Assembly (NCBI GenBank): GCA_934490165.1 | Contig: CAKSTB010000005.1 | Location: 66,505-130,504, forward strand | Direction of reading: 5' to 3' | From: an uncultured Ruminiclostridium sp. | GTDB lineage: Bacteria; Bacillota; Clostridia; Oscillospirales; Ruminococcaceae | Length of the DNA stretch: 64,000 bases | Shown here: positions 56,194 to 64,000 of the stretch, piece after piece | How positions within the stretch are numbered: the first letter of the stretch is position 1 | How the letters are laid out: each line of letters opens with the position of its first letter | Notes under the pieces: model-generated | Told to the model about the DNA's origin: nothing | Databases searched by the model: none | Seen by the model: only the letters and a program-made list of their open reading frames with translations | Position numbers and translations under genes: made by a program

Positions 56194-58152
56194 CTACTTG
56201 CTTTCCTGAAGCTCCTTTATCTTATCACGCAGATATGCGGCGTGCTCAAAGTCAAGCAGCTTTGCCGCATTCTTCATCTCTGCGGTATACTGCTTGATAA
56301 GCGCCTCACGCTCCGCCTTTGTGTACTTTCGCTTCTTGCCCTTATCCTTACCTGTGGATATTTCCAGCACCGCTCTTACTTCCTTTACGATAGTCTTAGG
56401 CGTAATGCCGTGTTCTTCATTATACTTCATCTGAATTTCACGGCGGCGGTTGGTTTCGGTCACTGCCTTTTCCATACTGTCGGTAACCGTATCGGCATAC
56501 ATTATGACCTTGCCCTCTGCGTTTCTTGCCGCTCTGCCTATCGTCTGTATAAGCGAGGTCTCACTTCGTAAAAAGCCCTCTTTATCCGCATCAAGTATCG
56601 CAACAAGTGATACCTCCGGCAGGTCAAGACCCTCACGCAGAAGATTTATTCCGACAAGCACATCAAAGACGTGCATACGCAGATCTCTGATTATCTCCAT
56701 ACGCTCGATAGAATCAATGTCGTGGTGCATATAGCGTATCTTTACGCCAAGCTTTTCATAATATGCAGTTAAATCTTCCGCCATCTTTTTTGTAAGCGTG
56801 GTGATAAGCACACACTCGCCCTTTTTGGTACGCTCGTTTATTTCGGAATAAAGATCCTCTATCTGTCCCGCAACGGGCTTTATCTCGATTATCGGATCAA
56901 GCAGACCGGTAGGACGTATTACCTGCTCGGCGGTATTCACAGCGTGGCTCTTTTCGTATTCGCCCGGTGTAGCCGAAACATAGATGACCTGATTTATCAT
57001 TGAGGTAAACTCGTCAAAATTCATCGGTCGGTTATCGTATGCGGACGGCAGGCGGAAGCCGTAATCCACAAGGTTTTTCTTTCTTGCGAAGTCGCCGCCG
57101 TACATACCTCTTACCTGCGGCAATGTAACGTGGCTCTCGTCTATGAACATAAGAAAATCCTTGGGGAAATGGTGCATAAGCGTAATAGGCGAGCTGCCGG
57201 GTGCTCTTCCCGCAAGAACTCTCGAATAGTTCTCGACACCCTTACACGTTCCTATCTCACGGAGCATCTCCATATCATAGCGCGTTCTCTGCTCTATTCT
57301 CTGCGCCTCTATCAGCTTGTGATTATCGGTAAAGAACTTTACACGCTCTTCCATCTCGTTTTCTATTTCCGTAAGCGAATTTTCAAGCCGTGCCTTGCTG
57401 ACAATATAATGCGACGCGGGGAAAATAGCAACGTGAGAAAAACGGCGTTTCACCTCGCCTGTCACAATATCTATCTCGGATATCCTGTCTATCTCATCAC
57501 CGAAAAATTCTATCCTTATCGCCTTGTCAGAGGTACTTCCCGCAGGGAAAACTTCAAGCACATCGCCCCTTACCCTGAACTTGTTACGGATAAAGTTCAT
57601 ATCGTTGCGCTCGTACTGTATTTCAACAAGTCTTTTGATTATATCATCACGACTGCGCTCCTGACCCTCACGGATAGAAAGCATATTCTCACGGTAATCC
57701 TCGGGACTGCCTAAGCTGTAGATACAGCTTACACTCGCTACGATAATTACATCTCTGCGCTCCGCAAGCGCGGCTGTTGCCGAGTGTCGCAGGCGGTCTA
57801 TCTCATCGTTTATTGCACTGTCCTTTTCGATATAGGCATCGGTTGACGGAATATACGCTTCGGGCTGATAATAGTCATAGTAGCTTACAAAATATTCGAC
57901 TGCGTTATCCGGAAAGAACTCCTTGAACTCACTGCAAAGCTGTGCCGCAAGCGTCTTGTTATGTGCAAGGATAAGCGTGGGTCGGTTGACCTTTTCAATG
58001 ATATTCGCCATAGTAAAGGTTTTGCCCGAACCCGTAACGCCGAGCAGAACCTGTTCCTTATCACCGTCAAGTACACCGCTTGCAAGGCTGTCTATCGCCT
58101 GTGGCTGATCGCCCATCGGCTTATAATCTGATTTTAATACAAACCTGTCCAT
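56194..58152 (-). CDS. uvrB: Excinuclease ABC subunit B
   Basis: The 652-residue helicase-like protein begins [20 protein letters not shown]. Walker A is [10 protein letters not shown], the damage-probing hairpin is [20 protein letters not shown], and the C-terminal UVR motif ([15 protein letters not shown]) that binds UvrC is present. It is 9 bp downstream of radC. Confidence 0.98.
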   Translation of the reverse strand: MDRFVLKSDYKPMGDQPQAIDSLASGVLDGDKEQVLLGVTGSGKTFTMANIIEKVNRPTLILAHNKTLAAQLCSEFKEFFPDNAVEYFVSYYDYYQPEAYIPSTDAYIEKDSAINDEIDRLRHSATAALAERRDVIIVASVSCIYSLGSPEDYRENMLSIREGQERSRDDIIKRLVEIQYERNDMNFIRNKFRVRGDVLEVFPAGSTSDKAIRIEFFGDEIDRISEIDIVTGEVKRRFSHVAIFPASHYIVSKARLENSLTEIENEMEERVKFFTDNHKLIEAQRIEQRTRYDMEMLREIGTCKGVENYSRVLAGRAPGSSPITLMHHFPKDFLMFIDESHVTLPQVRGMYGGDFARKKNLVDYGFRLPSAYDNRPMNFDEFTSMINQVIYVSATPGEYEKSHAVNTAEQVIRPTGLLDPIIEIKPVAGQIEDLYSEINERTKKGECVLITTLTKKMAEDLTAYYEKLGVKIRYMHHDIDSIERMEIIRDLRMHVFDVLVGINLLREGLDLPEVSLVAILDADKEGFLRSETSLIQTIGRAARNAEGKVIMYADTVTDSMEKAVTETNRRREIQMKYNEEHGITPKTIVKEVRAVLEISTGKDKGKKRKYTKAEREALIKQYTAEMKNAAKLLDFEHAAYLRDKIKELQESK

Positions 58153-58161
58153 TTCCGCTCC

Positions 58162-58848
58162 TTAAAAATCATTCCATATATCCGGCAGTATACTGTTTTC
58201 GCGCATTGAAAGACTGCCGTGCATACCGACTATAATGTGATCCGCCAGATAAATGCCCGCCTTTTCAAGCAGGTTGAAAAGATTTCTTGTCATCACCTTA
58301 TCCTGCGTAGACGGCATTTCACTGCCGCGCGGGTGATTATGCGCCATAACCGCGATCGGACAGCGCTTCTGCACCGCTTTTTCAAGCAATCTCATCATAT
58401 CGGGGTGCACCTGCTCAAGCGCGCCCGTGCTTATTATCTCCTGCGACACAAAGCAATACTCACTGTCAAGAAATATCATTCTGAGTTGCTCGGTATCGGC
58501 AAATCGGAACAGTCCCGTGCAATAATCCTTGACTGCTCCCGACGCTCTGAGCGATTCGCCCTTCTGAACGCTCTCGGACAGCATACGCTCTATATTTGCA
58601 CGCAGTACGACTATCATCTGCGCGGTAGATTTTCCTACGCCCTCGACCTCACAAAGCTCCGTTTCGCTTGCAGAAAACACTCCGCTGAGCGAGCCGAATC
58701 TGTCAATAAGTCTGTGAGCTATCGGGTTTGTATCGCATTGCTTAAACGAGCTGTACAGCATCATTTCGAGCAGCTCATGTGACTGAAAGCTCTCACCGCC
58801 ATGCTCTTTAAGACGGCTTATCATCCGCTCTCTGTGTCCTGCGTGCAT
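58162..58848 (-). CDS. radC: RadC-like JAB-domain protein
   Basis: The 228-residue protein has an N-terminal helix-hairpin-helix-like part (VEGVGKSTAQMIVVLR) and a JAB/MPN metal domain with AHNHPRGSEMPSTQD. RadC proteins are widespread but their role in DNA repair is unproven. I chose the ATG at 58848 (MHAGHRERMISRL) behind AAGGACAAT, since homologs begin with a HRER-type motif; the open frame reaches a GTG at 58923 inside a hairpin. It lies upstream of uvrB and uvrA. Confidence 0.9.
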   Translation of the reverse strand: MHAGHRERMISRLKEHGGESFQSHELLEMMLYSSFKQCDTNPIAHRLIDRFGSLSGVFSASETELCEVEGVGKSTAQMIVVLRANIERMLSESVQKGESLRASGAVKDYCTGLFRFADTEQLRMIFLDSEYCFVSQEIISTGALEQVHPDMMRLLEKAVQKRCPIAVMAHNHPRGSEMPSTQDKVMTRNLFNLLEKAGIYLADHIIVGMHGSLSMRENSILPDIWNDF

Positions 58849-58901
58849 ATTGTCCTTGTCTGCGATAACTACCGCCGCCTTTCTGTCGTTAATATCACCA
58901 T

Positions 58902-58929
58902 AAGGCTGTGTACCGGAATACACAGCCTT
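58902..58929. terminator. Hairpin between ilvD and radC
   Basis: AAGGCTGTGTA (58902-58912) and TACACAGCCTT (58919-58929) are perfectly paired over 6 nt. It can end the ilvD transcript, although the T-run on the minus strand is short. Confidence 0.6.
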
Positions 58930-58954
58930 TGATGAACATATTTAGTAACCCTTA

Positions 58955-60613
58955 TCAGTCGCTGAATACCGCGCCTGTATTTGAGCTTGTAACAAGCTTT
59001 GCGTAACGCTTCAGATAGCCGTCAAGCTGTCTTACGGGAGGATTTACGCCCTTAGCCTTACGTTGTGCGATAGTTTCATCGTCAACAAGCAGCTCAATGC
59101 TTCTTGCGGGGATATTGATGTGGATCTTATCGCCGTTTTCAACATAAGCTATAAGTCCGCCGTCAGCCGCCTCGGGAGAAACGTGACCTACAGCCGCGCC
59201 TCTGCTTGCACCGCTGAAACGTCCGTCAGTGATAAGCGCTACGCTTCCGTCAAGTCCCTTACCTACAATAGCCGCTGTGGGAGCGAGCATCTCGGGCATA
59301 CCTGGACCGCCTTTAGGTCCTTCATAGCGGATAACTACAACGTCACCGGGAATTATCACATTGTTAAGGATAGCGTCACAAGCCGCCTGCTCACCGTCAA
59401 ATACCTTTGCCGTACCAGTGAAGTCCATCATCTCGGGCTTAACTGCACCCTGCTTTACAACAGAGCCGTTTTCAGCGAGATTACCGCTGAGTATCGCAAG
59501 ACCGCCGTCTTTTCTGATAGGATTCTCACAAGTATGGATTATTGTACCGTCAGCATTCGGAGCTTTTGCAATTCTGTCAGCCTGCGTACCCGAAACCGTA
59601 AGTACGCTTGTATCAACGTGACCGCCCTTGGCAAGTTCCTTGATAACTGACTGGATACCGCCGACATCGTTAAGATCTGTTATGAATATATCGCTTGCAG
59701 GGTTGAGCTTTGACAGCTGAGGAGTTGTCTTGCTCTTGTTGTCGATATCGTCAAGAGAAATGTCTACTCCTGCCTCATGCGCGATAGCCAGAAGGTGAAG
59801 AACTGTATTTGAAGAAGCGCCGATCGCCATATCTGTAGCAAGTGCGTTCATCATATTATTCTTTGTGATTATATCCTTGGCGCAGATGTTCTGCTTTACA
59901 AGCTCTACTATTCTTTCGCCCGTTTCCTTAGCAAGTCTGCGGCGGGCGGCATTTACAGCGGGCTCAGTACCCGACTTCGGCATTGAAAGACCGATCGCTT
60001 CTGTAAGGCAGTTCATCGAATTTGCCGTGTACATACCTGAACATGAACCGCAGGTAGGACAAGCGTTGTTCTCATAGTCAAGAAGAACATCATCGCCGAT
60101 AGTTCCGTTTGAATACTGACCGATAGCTTCGTATATCTCGTTATAGCCTACTCTCTTGCCCTGTACACGACCGGGATTCATAGGACCGCCGCTTACAAAA
60201 ATAGAGGGGAGGTTCATTCTTGCGGCAGCCATTATCATACCGGGAACTATCTTGTCGCAGTTAGGGATAAATACGATACCGTCAAGGGGATGTGCCGTCA
60301 GCATAACTTCAATGCTGTCGCAGATAAGCTCACGCGAAGCGAGAGAATATCTCATACCTCTGTGGTTCATTGCAAGACCGTCACATACGCCGATGGTGAA
60401 GAACTCAAACGGAACGCCGCCTGCGTTTCTGATACCGTCCTTTACCTGTCTTGATATCTCGTGCAGATGTGCATGACCGGGAACATAGTCACTTGCGGCA
60501 CATACAACTGCTATAAAGGGCTTGTGCATTTCGCTGTCTGTTACGCCCAGTGCCTTTAATAAGGCTTTGTGCGGTGTTCTGTCTACGCCGCTCTTGATAA
60601 GATCGCTTCTCAT
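58955..60613 (-). CDS. ilvD: Dihydroxy-acid dehydratase
   Basis: The 552-residue iron-sulfur enzyme makes the 2-oxo acids of valine, leucine and isoleucine synthesis. It begins [20 protein letters not shown], has the cluster cysteines including [17 protein letters not shown], the motif [14 protein letters not shown] and [21 protein letters not shown] chose the ATG at 60613 behind AAAGGACAGTAAAA. No other branched-chain genes are nearby, and no leader was noticed in the 34-bp gap to the kinase gene. Confidence 0.97.
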   Translation of the reverse strand: MRSDLIKSGVDRTPHKALLKALGVTDSEMHKPFIAVVCAASDYVPGHAHLHEISRQVKDGIRNAGGVPFEFFTIGVCDGLAMNHRGMRYSLASRELICDSIEVMLTAHPLDGIVFIPNCDKIVPGMIMAAARMNLPSIFVSGGPMNPGRVQGKRVGYNEIYEAIGQYSNGTIGDDVLLDYENNACPTCGSCSGMYTANSMNCLTEAIGLSMPKSGTEPAVNAARRRLAKETGERIVELVKQNICAKDIITKNNMMNALATDMAIGASSNTVLHLLAIAHEAGVDISLDDIDNKSKTTPQLSKLNPASDIFITDLNDVGGIQSVIKELAKGGHVDTSVLTVSGTQADRIAKAPNADGTIIHTCENPIRKDGGLAILSGNLAENGSVVKQGAVKPEMMDFTGTAKVFDGEQAACDAILNNVIIPGDVVVIRYEGPKGGPGMPEMLAPTAAIVGKGLDGSVALITDGRFSGASRGAAVGHVSPEAADGGLIAYVENGDKIHINIPARSIELLVDDETIAQRKAKGVNPPVRQLDGYLKRYAKLVTSSNTGAVFSD

Positions 60614-60647
60614 TTTTACTGTCCTTTCCTTTTGTAAAAAAGTGTTT

Positions 60648-61598
60648 TTATTTTCTGCCGAGCATGGCACTGCCGATCATACCTGCTTCATTTGCAAGCG
60701 TGCAGATTACTATCTCGGTATTTTTTGAACTGTTTTTTGTGTAGATCTGCTTTGCCACCTGTGCTTTGAGCGGTATAAGCAGATTATCGCCCTCGTTACA
60801 TACTCCTCCGCCGATACAAAGAATATCAGGCTGGAATACGTTTATGACATTTGTGATACCGCAAGCTAAGTACTTTATATATTTTTCGACTACTTCTCTT
60901 CCCTCGGGATCGCCGAGCTTTGCGGCATTGAACGCTGTTCTTGCGGATATCTTACCGTCGTGGTCGACCATCTCATGCAGTCTGCCTGTAGGATACTTTT
61001 CTATCATCTCTCTTGTCATACGTATAAGCCCCGTGGCAGACGAATAAGCCTCAAAGCAGCCGTTTCTGCCGCAGGTACACGGTGCGCCGTCTACTTCTAT
61101 TACAGTATGACCTATCTCGCCGCCAGCATTATTTGAGCCGCTGTATATCTCGCCGTTTATGACGATACCCGCACCTACACCCGTTCCGAGCGTCAGCACA
61201 ACGGCATTCTTCGCACCCTTTGCCGCACCTGCAAGAAACTCTCCGTATGCCGCTACATTAGCGTCATTTTCAAGTATTATCTTCTTTGCAAAATGCGCTT
61301 CTAGATCCTTTGCAAGCGGCACATTCTCCCAGTGAAGATTGTTTGAATAAACGACCGTGCCGCTCTCATTATCCATAGTTCCGGGACAGCCGACACCGAT
61401 AGTCTTTATCTTGTCGATATCCTCGCCCGAAAGCTGGACAGCCTGCTCTATCGCGTTTATTATTACCGACAGGACGCTTTTATAGCCGTCCGCCGCATTT
61501 GTCTTGAGTGATATTTTTGAAACGAGCTGAGCGTTTTCATCGACCACTCCTGCCTTGATATTAGTACCGCCTATGTCAACGCCGATATAATATTTCAT
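60648..61598 (-). CDS. glk: ROK-family glucokinase
   Basis: The 316-residue protein begins [20 protein letters not shown] with the ATP loop DIGGTN. The catalytic Asp is in [13 protein letters not shown], and the zinc motif [14 protein letters not shown] marks the ROK family. It probably phosphorylates glucose or a related hexose in the cytoplasm. It lies 31 bp after manA and before ilvD, on a possible sugar and amino-acid transcript. Confidence 0.95.
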   Translation of the reverse strand: MKYYIGVDIGGTNIKAGVVDENAQLVSKISLKTNAADGYKSVLSVIINAIEQAVQLSGEDIDKIKTIGVGCPGTMDNESGTVVYSNNLHWENVPLAKDLEAHFAKKIILENDANVAAYGEFLAGAAKGAKNAVVLTLGTGVGAGIVINGEIYSGSNNAGGEIGHTVIEVDGAPCTCGRNGCFEAYSSATGLIRMTREMIEKYPTGRLHEMVDHDGKISARTAFNAAKLGDPEGREVVEKYIKYLACGITNVINVFQPDILCIGGGVCNEGDNLLIPLKAQVAKQIYTKNSSKNTEIVICTLANEAGMIGSAMLGRK

Positions 61599-61629
61599 AT
61601 TTTCCCTTTAACCTTTCATAACACAAGGC

Positions 61630-62580
61630 TTAAACTATATCAGAAAGAATTACCTCAAGGTTGCCTGTAAGAGTATACTTGCCGTAGCCTGCGGGGATAA
61701 TGAAGCTTTCGCCCTTCTTTGCGTCAAGCTCGCCGACCTTGCCGTTGCCGTCAAGAACAAGTATCGAATGGAACGACTTTTCATCAGCGTCAAGCGTTAC
61801 CGTGCCGTCAACCTTTATCTTATGAACATCGAAATACTCACAGGTGCGGAGCAGTGTTTCCTCGCCGCCCTCTATCTTTTCGGGCTTACCCTGCGGCTTT
61901 GTATCGTATTTCGGAGGGCAAAGCTCTGTAACATCGATAGCCTTTTCAACATGGAGCTCTCTGGGCTTGCCGTCCTTGCCTACTCTGCCGTAGTCGTATA
62001 CTCTGTATGTTGTGTTGCTGTTCTGCTGGATCTCGGCGATAAGTATACCCTTGCCGATAGCGTGGAGCGTACCCGATTCTATAAAGAACACGTCACCCTT
62101 ATGAACGGGAACATTGTTTGTGACCTCAAGTAAGGTATTGTTCTTTATTCTGTCCGCAAACTCTTCTCTTGAAATTTCTTTATCAAAGCCATATATAAGC
62201 TGTGAGCCTTCCTCGCAGTCAACAATGTACCACATCTCTGTCTTGCCATACTCGCCCTCGACGCGCATAGCGTAATCGTTATTGGGGTGCACCTGAACAG
62301 ACAGGTTATCCTTAGCGTCGATAAGCTTTATAAGTATGGGGAAATACTCGAATCTGTCGCAAGCCGTACCGAGCGCCATTTTGTTCTCTGCAACGTATTC
62401 GGAAAGCGTCTTGCCCTTATCCTTGCCGTTTGCGATAACGCTCTGACCGTCCTTATGGCAGGACAGCTCCCAGCTCTCGGCGATCTTATCGGCATCGGAT
62501 ACCTTGCCATATTCCTCTCTTAATCTGTTTCCGCCCCAGATATAATCCTTACAGGGCGCATCAAGCTTTAATATTTCCAT
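61630..62580 (-). CDS. manA: Mannose-6-phosphate isomerase, class I
   Basis: The 316-residue zinc enzyme interconverts mannose 6-phosphate and fructose 6-phosphate. It has SVQVHPNNDYAM, GKTEMWYIVDCEEG, FIESGTLHAIGKGILIAE and the Arg in TYRVYDYGR. It is next to a ROK glucokinase, a common pairing, and may use mannose released by the GH26/GH2 enzymes. A consensus promoter lies about 85 bp upstream. Confidence 0.95.
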   Translation of the reverse strand: MEILKLDAPCKDYIWGGNRLREEYGKVSDADKIAESWELSCHKDGQSVIANGKDKGKTLSEYVAENKMALGTACDRFEYFPILIKLIDAKDNLSVQVHPNNDYAMRVEGEYGKTEMWYIVDCEEGSQLIYGFDKEISREEFADRIKNNTLLEVTNNVPVHKGDVFFIESGTLHAIGKGILIAEIQQNSNTTYRVYDYGRVGKDGKPRELHVEKAIDVTELCPPKYDTKPQGKPEKIEGGEETLLRTCEYFDVHKIKVDGTVTLDADEKSFHSILVLDGNGKVGELDAKKGESFIIPAGYGKYTLTGNLEVILSDIV

Positions 62581-62664
62581 ATTATGTTCCTTTCTATTTA
62601 TCGGAATAATACCGTTTTTTATCGTATCTTCATAAACCGCAGGTCACAACTCTGCTTACAGTCA

Positions 62665-62693
62665 ATTATAGCACATTAAGCTTTAAATGTCTA
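62665..62693 (-). promoter_or_regulatory. Promoter of manA
   Basis: On the minus strand TAGACA (62688-62693) and TATAAT (62665-62670) are 17 bp apart, about 85 bp upstream of the start codon. Confidence 0.8.
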
Positions 62694-62702
62694 TCACAAA
62701 TC

Positions 62703-62730
62703 TTGACTTTTTTGCGAAATATGTTATATT
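62703..62730 (+). promoter_or_regulatory. Promoter of the LUD gene
   Basis: TTGACT (62703-62708) and TATATT (62725-62730) are 16 bp apart. It is divergent from the manA promoter in the same 190-bp gap. Confidence 0.65.
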
Positions 62731-62772
62731 TATCTTATACAGCGGTCACGCCGCACGAAAGGAACGAATGAT

Positions 62773-63411
62773 ATGAATGAAAACGTAAAAGCCGCACTCA
62801 AAAAAAGAGCGGAAAAAGTAATATCCGCCCTTGAAAAGAACAATATGAAAGGTTATCTTGTAGACACTCCCGATGAGGCAAAGGAAATAATAAAGGAGCT
62901 TATAAAGGACGACAAGCTGATAGTTTCGGGCGGAACTATGACGCTCAAGGAAACCGGCATTCAGAATTTTCTGAACGAAAACTACAGCGGTATCTACATT
63001 GACCGTGAAAAGCTCTCTCACGATGAGGTAAACGACCTTTACAGAAAGGCATTTTCAGCCGACACCTACTTTACAAGCACGAACGCTATCACCGAATACG
63101 GCGAATTATATAATGTAGACGGCACAGGCAACCGTGTAGCCGCCATGATATTCGGACCGAAGCAGGTAATTATTGTTGCCGGCATAAACAAGATCGTGAC
63201 AGACCTTCACGCCGCAGTTGACCGTCTTGAAACGATAGCCTCCCCCGCAAACTGTGTCAGACTGAACAGAAACACCCCTTGTGCAAAGACAGGCAGATGC
63301 GCGCACTGCTTAAGCCCCGACAGAATTTGCAACGATTATGTCATAATGGCTCATCAGCGCGACAAGGACAGAATAAAAGTAATCTTCATAGCCGACGAAT
63401 ACGGCTACTAA
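62773..63411 (+). CDS. LUD-domain protein (LutC/YkgG-like)
   Basis: The 212-residue protein matches the LUD family: IVSGGTMTLKETGI, YFTSTNAITEYGEL, GNRVAAMIFGPKQVIIVAGINK and a C-terminal CAKTGRCAHCLSPDRIC cluster. LutC-like proteins take part in lactate oxidation with LutA and LutB, but neither is nearby, so the reaction here is unclear. The ATG at 62773 lies 9 to 13 bp after GAAAGGA. It is the last gene in the window. Confidence 0.88.
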   Translation: MNENVKAALKKRAEKVISALEKNNMKGYLVDTPDEAKEIIKELIKDDKLIVSGGTMTLKETGIQNFLNENYSGIYIDREKLSHDEVNDLYRKAFSADTYFTSTNAITEYGELYNVDGTGNRVAAMIFGPKQVIIVAGINKIVTDLHAAVDRLETIASPANCVRLNRNTPCAKTGRCAHCLSPDRICNDYVIMAHQRDKDRIKVIFIADEYGY

Positions 63412-63412
63412 G

Positions 63413-63617
63413 GCGGCAATGTGCCGCTTCAAATTCCGACCTTTTTATAGGTTGCAAATATATGCAGGATAGTGGAACGGTCGGGAATGAACGATAGTAA
63501 AGATTTAATGTTCATCAAAAGTCGCCGCTGACTGTTCCAACCTTGCGGCAATGTGCCGCACCAAGTTCCGACCTTTTTATAGGTTGCGGATATATGCAGG
63601 ATAGTGAAACGGTCGGG
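63413..63617. repeat. Two 73-bp direct repeats with a 132-bp period
   Basis: Each copy starts with the palindrome GCGGCAATGTGCCGC (63413-63427 and 63545-63559) and ends AACGGTCGGG (63476-63485 and 63608-63617), with TTCCGACCTTTTTATAGGTT in common. The minus strand reads as a short frame with TILHI-ATYKKVG repeated, but it has no start signal, so I regard it as an intergenic repeat. Confidence 0.85.
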
Positions 63618-63658
63618 GTTAGACAATAGATGAATTTTACATTATTACAACATTAAAA

Positions 63659-63696
63659 GAAGCTGTGACAAAATTCAAAAATTCAATCACAGCTTC
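63659..63696. terminator. Hairpin with arms also found at 38490
   Basis: GAAGCTGTGA (63659-63668) pairs with TCACAGCTTC (63687-63696). The same arm sequence forms the terminator after the second exporter. There is no clear T-run here. Confidence 0.4.
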
Positions 63697-64000
63697 TCAG
63701 CATGTAAAACCTCATTATAATTACAATGCAACATATTGTAAAAAAGTCAGAGCAATATATACAGCCAACAATGCTGGAAACGGTTTTTATACCGATAAGG
63801 TGTTAATAATTTCGTGAGGGCATTGTTACAACTGCACTGTCACCGAAACTTCCAAAAAACGCACTATCCAAAGATATCTGTATAGTCCCCCGGGTCGAAC
63901 AGAGCGTCAGCGTCCCGCTTATTGCGGCTTTTCAAACGCAATCGTTTGTGTGTCTTATAGCCAACACCCCATTATGGCAGAAGAGAAAAGGAGTCAGGAA
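63697..64000. other. No gene recognised; possible ribosome binding site at the right edge
   Basis: I see no coding gene, tRNA or repeat in this stretch. AAAAGGAG at 63986-63993 could precede a plus-strand gene that starts just outside the window. Confidence 0.4.

Noticed and set aside
58849..58923. Longer RadC start at the GTG at 58923
   Set aside because: The GTG lies in the hairpin after ilvD and lacks a ribosome binding site; the ATG at 58848 has AAGGA and a family-like start.
63429..63626. 65-codon minus-strand frame with TILHI-ATYKKVG twice
   Set aside because: It is the translation of an intergenic direct repeat and has no start signal.

Overview
The window looks like chromosomal DNA of a gut anaerobic Firmicute of the Oscillospiraceae (Ruminococcus or [Eubacterium] siraeum type). 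The reasons are Gram-positive style ribosome binding sites and vegetative promoters, a T-box leader, a lysine riboswitch, a RemA-Gmk-PriA-Def-Fmt-RsmB-RlmN-PrpC-PrkC-RsgA-ThiN gene string, a BspA-like leucine-rich-repeat surface protein, and a surface adhesin with an NPDTG sorting motif. The genus is inference. I see no rRNA, tRNA, CRISPR array, integrase or intact insertion sequence.

Layout. 1-3138: intracellular glycosidase pair (GH26, then GH2 running off the left edge). 3261-3874: Phd-Doc toxin-antitoxin pair. 3875-4619: non-coding, with a palindromic element, a 24-bp tandem array and hairpins. 4620-8762: MarR regulator and a heterodimeric ABC exporter. 8901-11254: LysR regulator, then a DUF2325-DUF3793-flavodoxin operon behind two DtxR-like iron boxes. 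11457-12340: small unknown genes and a broken one. 12383-14394: T-box-controlled proS. 14930-27898 (minus): a long housekeeping operon from remA to thiN plus a small membrane protein. 27965-31237 (minus): queuosine operon (queA, a phosphatase, tgt). 31352-34895 (plus): lysine riboswitch operon asd-dapA-dapB plus a tandem-ACT protein. 34964-38459: a second heterodimeric ABC exporter. 38595-45170 (minus): a 2191-residue adhesin with about 1,720 residues of Asp-Thr repeat. 45875-48079 (plus): a fused protein that resembles a D,D-carboxypeptidase joined to MurF but lacks key catalytic motifs of both. 48173-53023 (minus): a 1616-residue BspA-like LRR plus FN3 secreted protein. 53315-62580 (minus): uvrA, uvrB, radC, ilvD, a ROK glucokinase and manA. 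62773-63411: an LUD-domain protein. 63412-64000: short repeats and no gene.

How the genes fit together. The two exporters share one design: one subunit has consensus ATPase residues and the other a degenerate site (Asp for the catalytic Glu, Gln for the switch His), which is the heterodimeric arrangement of BmrCD/TM287-288-type exporters. The lysine operon is controlled by lysine through its riboswitch, and its promoter shares an identical 12-bp spacer element with the divergent queA promoter. The surface-exposed part (38.6-53.0 kb) holds two giant repeat proteins on either side of the odd pseudo-enzyme fusion.

The best candidates for something undescribed are the dead carboxypeptidase-dead MurF fusion (45875-48079), the leader of the LRR protein with a nine-G tract inside a 16-codon upstream ORF followed by an intrinsic terminator (53059-53276), the iron-box flavodoxin/DUF3793/DUF2325 operon, and the GC-rich multi-hairpin island at 45572-45776.
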